From NCBI GenBank assembly GCA_003993805.1, contig RSEF01000003.1:59393992-59457991 (forward strand): a DNA stretch of 64,000 nt, written 5' to 3'. Numbering within the stretch: the first letter of the stretch is position 1; every line of letters begins with the position of its first letter. The translations under genes and the position numbers were made by a program. Positions 47,767 to 56,560 of the stretch are shown piece by piece. The DNA is from Himantopus leucocephalus (lineage: Eukaryota > Chordata > Aves > Charadriiformes > Recurvirostridae). The notes below the pieces were generated by a model that saw only the letters and a program-made list of their open reading frames with translations, searched no databases and had not been told where the DNA came from.

Positions 47767-50700
47767 AAAGAAAGTGGATGTAATCTCAGAGTAGTGATTG
47801 GCTATAACAGGCCCTATTTTGACTACATATTGAGCACACAAACAAAGAGAACTGCTATTTAAATTCTGAATGGGAAACCTGAAAATCATTTTTTTTCTTC
47901 AAGCACTTCTTTTTTTTTCAAGTATATGGCTGCCTGCTTCTCAAATCCACTTAAGTACTTAGAAAGCAGCTTGCAGACACCAGATTCTTCCCCTCCAAGA
48001 AAACTGAACGGACATGCTGGAGCTGCAGATCACAGTAGTTCACATTTAAAGGGAAGGAATGTCTTTTATTTACTACAGGACCAATACCAGACATGTCTTT
48101 GCTCAAATAGTTAGCTAAGGGTGAATGTCCTCTATGCAGAAGGTCACAATAGGTTATGTACCACTTAAGTCTCAATTATGTTCTATTTATACCTCCCTCT
48201 GAAACTTTCTCTAATTGGGAGATTCTGGGAATTTTTCTCCATTTAGCCATATTTTGGGTATTTCACTGTCTCTTGGAGAAGTCAGTTGTAAGAAGAGCCA
48301 ATTAAACATCATCAATAATGGTGTGAGGTAGACCTAATGTATAGCAAGAGAAAACAGTGACAGGCACTTAAGTAATATAGTTAACTATTATTATGCACGT
48401 TGTTCCTCTTTCTTTTCACCTGTTCTCAGGTTTCTAACAACTTTAATGTTCAAGCCCCTGTAAAGAATGTGAAGGCTTTATTGAAAAGTCCTTTTTTTGC
48501 TCAGAAATCAGAAAAAAACCCCACAACAGTCTTCCAACCAAAGCTAAACAGGAAGAAAGTGAACAACAATCATATGAACAAATGCATTTCAAAAGCTTGA
48601 TATTAACCTTAAATTGAGCTAATAATTATAAAGATTTTCCTGCTGTTTCTCTGAGATATTTATCTTTCTATTTGAAACATGTGCTCCATAAAGGGACATT
48701 GGTCTCAACATACCACCTTATTTCAAGTTGACAAATTTTCTCAAGCGGGGAAAAAAAATGGGACAAAATATTCACACCTGTAGCCAGACTCCTAAATCTG
48801 TGGCCAGGTGCCCTAAAGAGAAACTAAAACTTATGCGGAAGATCCAATGCTTCTGATCAGCTGGACATCGCTTTTTCTATGTTGTTAATTGTCAGGGGGG
48901 AATAGTTGTGTCAAAAATATATTTCTAGATCCTTGCTTCCTGTTTCTGGCCAACTCCTCCCTTCTTTTATGTTTTGCAGTTCAGATAAGTTGAATACTTT
49001 CTGATTTGCAAACTACAAGCTTGTTCCCCCCAACTGACCCTTGATCTTGTGAAAATAAATTCCATGTGCTCAACTTTCCCTACGTCATACACGTTCTGGG
49101 TTGAGCGAGTACTCCAATGTGAAGCCTCTGGATCTAGTCAGCTGCATGGCAGTGAAAAGAATGAGTGGATTACTGGTGTTAAAAAAATCAAACTGAAATT
49201 AAATAAATGCTTAAAACTACATTAAAGCACATGTGTAGTGTACTTCATGTGAAAGCGCAATGTATCTGCGTTCTAGAGAGTGGTATAATGCACCTGTGAA
49301 CTTCCTAGGCTTGCTGTCTGTGTGCCAGACCCTTGAAATGAGCTAGTGTGAAAAATGTTCTTGTGGCTTCATTTCCTCTGCAGGGTTTTGGGTTAGGTTT
49401 TTGTTTTGTGGTTTTGCCTTTTGGGGGTGTTGGTTGTTTTTCACTCCCTTTAAGCAATTAGAAATGCAAGTAAAAGAAATTCATCAGTTTAAGACCCTCA
49501 ACGAGCAGGTTTACTATCCTCCATACACATTCTTACCTTGTGTTTGTCACCGTTTCCGAGCTCTGTCTATTACTGCATGAAGCAATCTGCTTTATCATTC
49601 TTTCCTAAGAGCAGTGCGGACAGTCTGGAGTTTGTTTTAGAATATTTAAGTATTACATACAGACTCCTGTTGTATCAGTTTGTATTTAAAAAGGAGAGTT
49701 CAAAGAACTGATGATGGTAGAATTTGCAGTAGCCTTTAGCTCTTCTGGATATAACCTCTACAGTTTTGGGCTATCAAGCAGGAAAGCTCTGTCACTCATT
49801 AACTTAGTGCTGAATGTCCTAAACAAAGATATGAGCCAGAAGTGCCTGCAAGGGTTGCTCTCAATGCAAGGCACTCGTTCCTCGAGGACCTCATGATTTG
49901 TGGCACTTTTTCCAGGCAAACGACGCAGGAAAAAAAAGCCCAGACTGAGATGAAGCTTTACCCTTCTCCTATTCTTGCATGAATGAGAGTAGGGAGCTTT
50001 AGAGGATGTTCTTAGAGGCATGTTTCCCCTATTAGTCAGATGTCCCCAGTTTTCCTTAGGAGCTTTTAGGGATCCTTACATTAAAAGATGTGTAGTGGTC
50101 GAGACTGCTGATGTGCTGGAAGGTGCATGAGGGCTCCCAGGGACCATGATTCTCTCCAGCCTGCAGCACTGAAAACTTAGGTGACTTTGTAGCTCTCAGG
50201 GAGACTATTTTGAAACTGCATGAAACAAATTATTCTGCAAAATAATTTCCACAGTCAAAAGTTGGAGATATTAGTCCATAAATCAAACCCGTATTGCATT
50301 CAGTCCCTCTACTCTACTTCTCCCCTTGAAGACATTCAAGCAAACCCAGGCTTCCTTACTCCAAACAGTAAAGTTAATACCAGCCTTTTAAACTCATTTG
50401 AGAAGCCTGTTTGGTTGCGGTTGTACCACAGGTCAAAAGTAAAGTTGTTGTGATCATCAGATCCTTCGATTCTGAAAGTACAAACAACTCAAATATTTAG
50501 CTGGGTTTCTGATGGCTGCTGTTTCTGGTAAGCGCTAATGTTTTTGAGAAGTCCCACAGATAGGCTTGGCAGTCTTCATTTTACTCCAGAAAGGATTTTG
50601 TATCATCAGTTGCACCCTAAAACACAGAGGTCACAGCAGCAATGCAAACTGACCTTTGCAATAATGTTGCTGACGTAAGGCAGCAGTAGATATAGATTTA

Positions 50701-51456
50701 TACAGTGTCTTGACCAAATCTATACAAGTACTACTACAATTCCAGCTTTTCAACAGTAGATTAACTTTAAGACAGCAATAACAACAACAAAAAAGTTCAT
50801 AAAACACTACAGTATGTTCTTAGCAAGATTCTAACAAAATCTGGTGATATACCAAAGCAATTAGTCTTATTTCATCTTCGGACAAATTAGCAGCTTAGGT
50901 GGCTTCAATTTACTGTAGGAAAGCCTTTCTCGCAGCTTTGCTAACTGTGGGGCAGCTCCAGCAAAAGTACCTGTAGTTCCCAGTGCAAACTAGTAGAGAG
51001 AAGTTCCCAGCAGGTTCCTGGACACTGTTTTGTCTAAAGCAACTCAGCCATTCTGTGCAGCAAAGCAGCTACCGCGTAAGACCTCCTGGCTTTGCTGTGA
51101 CCAGAGGGGCTGCGCTGCTGTTAGCAATGGGGAGGGATAGGGACAATTTTCAGGCAGAAAGAGGGGGAAAAAAAAAAAAAAAACCAAAAGGAAAACCCTA
51201 ATGAAGGCAAGGGCATGGAAGTGACAGTTCAAACCAAGAAGCAGCTCCAAAGCTGTATTGCTACTTTCAGAATCCTTTAAACGTGCGAAGAAAAGCATGA
51301 ATTCAAATTAATCAATTGTCTTTTAAAGTAGCTGAGGTAGCACTCTGACTATTACCTGTGCTTTTAGAGTGCATCTCAAATGTGTCATTCAGGCTTCTGA
51401 AGACAAGAAAGATACGAATGAATCACCTTGTTACAAATTAATCACCCTGGGATTAG
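47767..51456. other. Non-coding AT-rich stretch, nothing recognised
   Basis: No gene, RNA gene or repeat family was recognised. An A-run lies at about 51,168-51,183. A T/G-rich tract (gggttttgggttaggttttt and following bases) lies at 49,382-49,440. Open frames reach 87 codons without family features. Confidence 0.5.
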
Positions 51457-51604
51457 GGGTAAAAATTTCAAAAGCACCTTAAAATGACTTAGAAATCTAA
51501 TTCCCATTTTCAGAATTGACTTAGGCAGTTACATCCTGACTCTAGTCAAAAGTCAATGGGATGATAGCTCCTAAATCACTCTAATGCATCCAAAAATGTT
51601 ACCC
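51457..51604. mobile_element. Palindromic non-autonomous DNA transposon relic (about 148 bp)
   Basis: The left end reads gggtaaaaatttcaaaagca, followed by tgacttagaaatctaattcccattttc. The reverse complement of the right end reads gggtaacatttttggatgca, followed by gtgatttaggagctat and cccattgacttttgac. The two ends pair across roughly 50 bp. The phrases 'cttttgaaaattttaccc', 'gacttaggcagtta' and 'agtcaatggga' are hallmarks of an old palindromic element family of reptile and bird genomes. It is non-coding, and RNA from it would fold into a long imperfect hairpin. Confidence 0.65.
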
Positions 51605-52647
51605 GTTTCTATATGTAACACAACACCAAGTCCCTCTGCAGTCCCGTTTGCCCTTCAGTGCGTGTCCCAGGCTTCTGCTTTTTCATCCCTGATTTCAGTC
51701 CACATTTACCATATGTTGTGCTTTCATTTTCATTAAACATTTTGAAAGATGGAGGTTTCAAACAGTGAGCTACTCATTCATTCATCTTTCCACACAGAAA
51801 CCTAGCATCACTAGAACACCAATTTCAGACTATTATTTTTAACTAATGAGAAAGAAAATGTTTTTCCTGACACTGACAGCAAAATCCGTCTACCCATTTT
51901 TATATTTTACAAGACGCGACAGCATGTACCACTGTCACATGTCAGATTACATGCATGTTTTGGTCTTCTTCCCGTTATGTGCCCTTTTCTTAAGCTACTG
52001 AGCAATCAAAGGATAACCAAAGTATCTTTTGAGTCCTAAGAGGGTAGGGCAATAGTTGAGCTATCTGGATGCTACTGCTCTTCCATTGACCAGATTATGA
52101 TAATGTCCCTTTTCCTCCTTGGGGCATTGGAAAAATCTTTTTATTTCTCCATCTCTGTTCCCCTCTAGCCTGTGGCTGTCACGTCCATTGCATCTGCAAC
52201 ATTATGTTGGTAGCACTTCTATCATAAATGTCTGATTCCACTGTGACACGCGCTGTAGAAAATAAACTAAGGAATATGTATGTCTAGATTACACCTATTC
52301 ACAAGCGTATACGAACGTAGTATCTTGCTCTCTGATACAAAAAAGATGAACTTCCTAGTGCTAGTGAATGACCAGTTAGAGAAGGGAATTAAGATAGGGC
52401 AGGGAGGCAGTGAACAAAAGCAAAAATCACATTCAGATCTGAAGGAAAATGATGTTCACAGTAAGTCGGCAGTCATCCTGGCTTTCAGCTCCTTTTATGA
52501 TTTTCCCCCCTTTTTATTGCTTTCTTCTGAGTCCTTTTGCCCAAGTCTCTGTATTTTTCACTCTTTTGTCCTCTTCCCTAGACAAAAGCACAGGACTTGG
52601 GGAAAAGGATCAGGGAAGGGGAAATTCCTATCCTGACATTTATTTCT
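51605..52647. other. Non-coding stretch, nothing recognised
   Basis: No gene was recognised. A 118-codon plus-strand frame at 52,280-52,636 has no domain or family resemblance and follows pyrimidine-rich sequence at its 3' half. Confidence 0.5.
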
Positions 52648-52704
52648 TCGGTGACCTTGACAAAGTCACTTAATTTATTGTTTCCCTCGCTGTAACAAAA
52701 TGGC
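52648..52704 (+). repeat. MIR-like SINE core fragment
   Basis: The plus strand reads cggtgaccttgacaaagtca, then cttaatttattgtttccctc, then tgtaacaaaatgg. This follows the 'tgtgaccttgggcaagtcacttaacctctctgtgcctcagtttcctcatctgtaaaatgg' core of MIR-type SINEs with several changes and a small deletion. It ends about 35 bp before the CpG-retaining block that contains the exon-like segment. Confidence 0.6.
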
Positions 52705-52739
52705 CAGGAATGAAAACGAAGGCTTTTTCTAACATTCAC

Positions 52740-53060
52740 AACTGCTGTGTGATCCAACCCTATCTGGGCAGTCTGCTTTGAAACCCCTGACGAAGTTAGC
52801 GCAGATTCAAGCTGTAATTGTTATCAGTAATGCCTCCCTTCTAGACACACTTTCTGCGGCGGTCAATACCTGTTCGGCAGCCGGCCATGGTGGGAGAATA
52901 GCAATCACCGGAATAAATGCTATGCCCTTTCTCCCAAGCCTGTTGCATCTCAATAAACTCCGCAGTGTCTCCGGCGAAGAAGGGGGAATTCAAAAGGGTG
53001 GTCCCAAATCGGGACTCTGAAGGGCTTTGCATTCAGAATAAGACACTAGGGGAGTATCAT
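52740..53060. promoter_or_regulatory. CpG-retaining, probably conserved block
   Basis: About eleven CpGs survive between 52,789 and 53,012 (gacgaag, agcgcag, ctgcggcggtc, ttcggcagccggcc, caccgg, ctccgcag, ctccggcgaag, atcggg), while neighbours are CpG-poor. Three different frames are open over most of it: plus 52,778-53,020, plus 52,917-53,108 and minus 53,032-52,841. Lack of stops in several frames together with CpG retention suggests strong constraint or low methylation. It could be a conserved enhancer, a small promoter, or a coding exon (next entry). Its position next to an old SINE core would fit exaptation, but that is speculation. Confidence 0.4.
52870..53016 (-). CDS. Exon-like segment, 147 nt, unidentified (tentative)
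   Basis: On the minus strand an open frame is bounded by an acceptor-like cccttcag just before 53,016 and a donor-like ccgaacag|gtattg after 52,870. The enclosed 147 nt is a multiple of three, with splice phase 1 at both ends, so it could be a cassette exon. It would encode 49 residues that include NSPFFAGDTAEFIEMQQAWE and a Cys-containing tail (SGDCYSPTMAGCRT). I do not recognise the product. Against it, the donor lacks G at +5, the polypyrimidine tract is weak and no neighbouring exon was found. The likeliest alternative is a conserved non-coding element that is open by chance. Confidence 0.18.
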
Positions 53061-53319
53061 GATGACAGCTGCACTTACATCACTGAAAATAATTATTCTG
53101 ATCCATGAACACAAGCTAAGCCGTAAGAATGGTCTTGTAAGCAAGGTCTGTTTTAATAGAAACATAAGTATTATGCATTACAGTCTATTATAAATTGGTT
53201 GTAATTTTCTCCTGACACTCTGTGAATTAAACTAGTTAGGATACCAAAAAAAATAACAAATGCCAGAAAGCAGAAAGCAAGCTCAGTGTCTGAAGGTTAA
53301 TGATTGCTCATGAAAGCTA
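53061..53319. other. AT-rich spacer, nothing recognised
   Basis: This is non-coding, with short A runs (ccaaaaaaaataac near 53,247) and no repeat family recognised. Confidence 0.5.
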
Positions 53320-53580
53320 CAGAAATAAATTATCTGCCTAGGGACACTGTCACATGATCGGCACAAAAGCTGCAACAGCCGAAAATGTTTATGTAGAGAA
53401 AAAAACACTGTCAGCATCGCAGGGCCCTTCCCCCACCGCTGAGCCGGAGTCCTGAGCCAAACAGCTGCTCCTGACTGCTTACATTAAACTAATTTGTGCT
53501 GCAACATTGCAGCTGCTTAATTTTTAGACTGAACTTTATCACCAATAAGTGTTACAATAACAAGTGATCCAGCCCCATCT
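53320..53580. promoter_or_regulatory. Candidate conserved enhancer-like block with E-boxes
   Basis: This repeat-free block has retained CpGs (gatcggc, agccgaa, atcgcag, accgctgagccgg) and two CAGCTG E-boxes at 53,462-53,467 and 53,510-53,515. Between the E-boxes lies attaaactaatttg, a homeodomain-type word. Paired E-boxes flanking a homeodomain site are typical of neural or muscle enhancers. That reading is inferred from motifs alone. Confidence 0.35.
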
Positions 53581-54108
53581 CTGAAGAAATAGCAAGTTCC
53601 TCAACAACAAAGGCAGCTTAAGGTGCCCCCAGTCAAGACAGAAGTAAGAAGACAATGCCCAAAAGGGAATTTTAAATCATAACGACCTAGTCTTGGTTTT
53701 GCCGGGAAAGGCTTAAAAGGTTGGTTTGCTCCTAAATTAACCAGGGGGGTCAGACTGTGCTCCCAGGCAGATAGGGGTTGTCCCACCCCGATGTTGGGGA
53801 CCAGCAGCCGAGAACCACTGCAGAGGCTGATGGAGCGGCAAGGTGGAAGCACGGTGGGGTGCTGGGGCTTCGAGGGGTGGGCCACCCCCCCCTCCAGCCT
53901 GGCCTCCCCCGCACTGGGCATTTGGGGACCACAGTGCAGAGCCCAATCCCTCACACCCTTCTTCCCTTTGCCGGGCTCCCAGCGGAGCGGGCCACCACCC
54001 GCTTGGGGGTTTGGTGCCCCGCAAGCAGCGCTCGCACATCCTTCTGCCCACACGTTCACTGGTGTCTCCTTAAAACATTTATTGCGCTAAACATTTAAAA
54101 AGAAGAAG
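53581..54108. other. GC-rich non-coding stretch with many overlapping chance frames
   Basis: GC content rises sharply from about 53,740 to 54,050. Because stop codons are rare in such DNA, five or more open frames of 60-152 codons overlap here on both strands. Their products are Pro/Gly/Ala-rich and resemble no family. The reverse complement near 53,806-53,822 (ctgcagtggttctcggc) recalls a hAT transposon end, but no partner end was found. It may be the left shoulder of a CpG-bearing island continuing to 54,620. Confidence 0.45.
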
Positions 54109-54172
54109 TTGGGGGCGGGGGGGGGGGGANNNNNNNNNNNNGGGGGGGGGGGGAGAAAAAGAAAAGGGGGGG
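54109..54172. other. Poly-G tract interrupted by a 12-base sequencing gap
   Basis: Long G runs (gggggcgggggggggggg-type) flank twelve Ns at 54,130-54,141, and a further G run follows agaaaaagaaaa. Long G homopolymers are a common cause of sequencing drop-out. The true length is unknown, and the tract can form multiple G-quadruplexes on the plus strand. Confidence 0.9.
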
Positions 54173-54620
54173 GAGCCCAGCTCATTCATATCCTAACAGC
54201 TTGAAAGCCCTGACCTCCTCCTCACCCCCCTCCCTCTCTCTGCCTCCCCCCCGAAAAAATGTGTTCAAAGGCAGTTGCATAGGAGGAAGTGTTTACAGAG
54301 CGGCGGCGGAGCGGTGCTCCTCGGGTAACAGAAGGGCTGCAATTACCAAATGTCACATGTTGTTCCTCCCATTTTCCTCTGAGTTATTTCCCTCCGTTAA
54401 CATGCAGGGCTTCGTCTTTTGCTGAAACAGACACTGACCTGAACCGGTGGTTGATGCCTGCCAAATATGCAGGCACTGGGGTTTGGTTTTTTTTTTTGCT
54501 ACATTTTGGAATTCGGCGGAGTCCATGTGTCAGGCATTTGCTTGCGCTCAGGAAACGCCAGTGCTCAGCCCGAAGCCCTCCCCGCCCCCTCCCACCCCCC
54601 AGCGCTTGGAATGCACAGAA
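54173..54620. promoter_or_regulatory. GC-rich island with pyrimidine tracts, possible regulatory element
   Basis: After the poly-G gap there is a long pyrimidine tract (about 54,212-54,252), then gagcggcggcggagcggtgc at 54,299-54,318, and ctgcaattaccaaatgtcac at 54,335-54,354 with an E-box-like catgtt. Further on come gcggagtcc, gcttgcgctc and the five-run C cluster at 54,576-54,600. The 115-codon plus frame (54,289-54,636) resembles no family. The mix of CpG-rich and apparently constrained AT-containing words suggests a promoter or enhancer, but no TSS signal is clear. Confidence 0.3.
54576..54600 (-). other. G-quadruplex motif on the minus strand (C-rich plus strand)
   Basis: Five C runs (3, 4, 5, 3 and 6) are separated by single bases T, G, T and A. 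The minus strand therefore carries five G runs with one-base loops, a stable quadruplex pattern; the plus strand could form an i-motif. It lies about 430 bp from the poly-G gap, so two opposite-strand quadruplex-prone tracts flank the island. Confidence 0.85.
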
Positions 54621-54696
54621 ACTTTTCGGGTTTTAATTAGTTTTAATATGATTAATGCTTTTTGCTGCGTATCTTGTTATATCCAGTGTGCTTGTT

Positions 54697-54716
54697 AAAA
54701 AAAAAAAAAAAAGNCC
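54697..54716. other. Homopolymer A run ending in an assembly N
   Basis: A run of about sixteen A ends with one G and an N at 54,714. No duplicated flank is seen, so it reflects homopolymer-length uncertainty or an unfilled gap. Confidence 0.85.
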
Positions 54717-56239
54717 ACTTAAATGCACTGGTCTTAGTTATTAAGAAAACAAATTGAGACAGGGGAAAAAAAAAAAACACGGAGAGAGCAATTATACAGT
54801 TAAACAAAAAGCTGTAGTTGCTTGCAGGGGTTGCAGATGGACTGTTTGCCTGTGTGCGCTTGGGGAGGAAGAGAGGCATGGGGAATCGGGAATGGGAACC
54901 AAGGGGTGCTCCAGCAGCACACCCCACCTTCTCTGGTCTTCCAACGACCAGCTACGAGAAGGAGATGCTAAATGACATGATGGCTTCTTTCTGTTACATT
55001 TAAAAGCATAAAATAAAGCCAGAATCCCTTGAGGCGGGGTGGCTTTTTGGGTTTTTATCAAAATAACATTAGTCGGACTTCTGCCCAACAGCAGGAGCTG
55101 ATGGTATCTGGATCCTGTCTTATTCCCCCCCCCAAATGTGTAAGAATAGGGGTGACTGGATAAACAGGCCCCAGGGGGGGTTAACTGCTATTCACAGAGC
55201 AAAGCTGCAAATGGAAAAAAAAATTTAAGAAGGAAAAAAGTGGGGTAAAGGAGAGAATAGCAAAGTCCCTTGCACCCTTACCAGATCTTCCTCTCAAGTT
55301 TGGCCTTTAAACCTTTAAAACTTTATGGATTTCTTAAAAGAACACCTCTGAAAGAATAACGCAAGGGATAAGACCCAGCTACAAAACTGGAACTCTCATC
55401 TGTACAACACAGGAGAGCAGCGTGAGGGAATAATTGCAAGTGAGGTGAAAGAAAAAAGAAGGAAAGACTGTGTTAAGGAGTGGTTTGAATCAGGAGTTGT
55501 AAGGAAAACAGGGATATTGGAAGAGGAGGCTACCTCAGGTCCAGAGGCTCTATGCCACAAGCCAGAAAAAAACAAAAGGAGGAATCAAAAGGAAGAGGAA
55601 GCACACTCGGAGGGACAGAGATACTTATTAAATAGGACATTTTTAAGTGAAGGGCCTTAAATATGGAATGGGACCAAAAGCAAGTATGGGGATTCAAAGA
55701 TAACTTGTAGAAAATTTTCTCCCTCTGAAATTTCAGAGTCCCAGAATTTATTTTTATATCCCAAAAAAGCCCAAACCAAACCCAGCAGTCTAACTTAACA
55801 ATGGCCTTTATAAAACTCATTTGGAGCACAGCCTCCTTGTGCAGTGCAGCAGGGTGAGGAAGGAATTACCCCAGGCACAGAAGGCAGGTTCAGCGCCTGC
55901 GGTGAGGTGGGCGCACGGGCAGCGGGCTCTGCGCGCCTCGCTCACGCCTGCGCCCCTGCCGCCGACACTGCATTGCTCCAGGGGAAAGGCTGGTGTTCTC
56001 CTACCACCCAAATTCTCACCCAAGACCCGAAAACGTTTCCAGGCAAATACGGGTGAAACTAAGTATGTGTCTATAAAAAGACTTGGTTTCACTGAATCAA
56101 CATTTTCCAATATTTTTCAAAAAAAATTCCAGGCCAGCATAATATTCATGAGAACAATGAATACTCAGTCAGGTCTGCACAGCCTGAGCACACGTATACA
56201 TTTATATGATTCACTTATGATTATACTGAGTGACCTCTA
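54717..56239. other. Non-coding stretch with one small GC-rich patch
   Basis: No gene was recognised. A patch of about 85 bp at 55,890-55,975 is CpG-rich (gcgcctgcggtg, ctgcgcgcctcgctcacgcc). The 139-codon plus frame across it (55,821-56,240) resembles no family. The remainder is A-rich with homopolymer runs. Confidence 0.5.
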
Positions 56240-56560
56240 ATTCATTCCTTTACCCTTTTTCCTCCAGATGCATTTGCACACTGACAAACCATTTTCTTTT
56301 TAAATCAATTGGCCAGGAAAAAGGTTTCCTCCATCTGCAGAAATTCCTACTCTCGCCATCCAATAAATTTACCCAGCTGTCATTGTGGAGTGACATGGCA
56401 AAATAGCACATTCAGTAAGAGCCATGTGAGAAATTAACTGTGTAAAAAAATAACTTTATCAAGCATCTTTGACCTCGCATATTAATCCTGCTCTCTGGGA
56501 CTTAGTTTAATATTTCAGGGTCATAAGAAGTTCCAAAAATCTTTGTTTTTCTTCCTCCCC
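56240..56560. promoter_or_regulatory. Candidate conserved non-coding element (enhancer-like)
   Basis: This is a repeat-free block with no long frame and several motif-like words: agatgcatttgcac (octamer-like), aatcaattggcc, ccaataaatttac, cagctgtcattg (E-box beside a TGTCA core), catattaatcc, and ctttgacctcg (nuclear-receptor/TCF-like). The density of distinct words with few homopolymers is typical of conserved enhancers. No alignment was made. Confidence 0.35.

Noticed and set aside
53740..53830. Possible hAT transposon end (minus strand: gcagtggttctcggc)
   Set aside because: Only one end resembles a terminal inverted repeat and no partner end or interior similarity was found.
53601..54098. 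Cluster of overlapping frames (152, 106, 104 and 99 codons) on both strands
   Set aside because: The stretch is GC-rich, so stop codons are scarce. Products are low-information Pro/Gly/Ala-rich and no one frame stands out.
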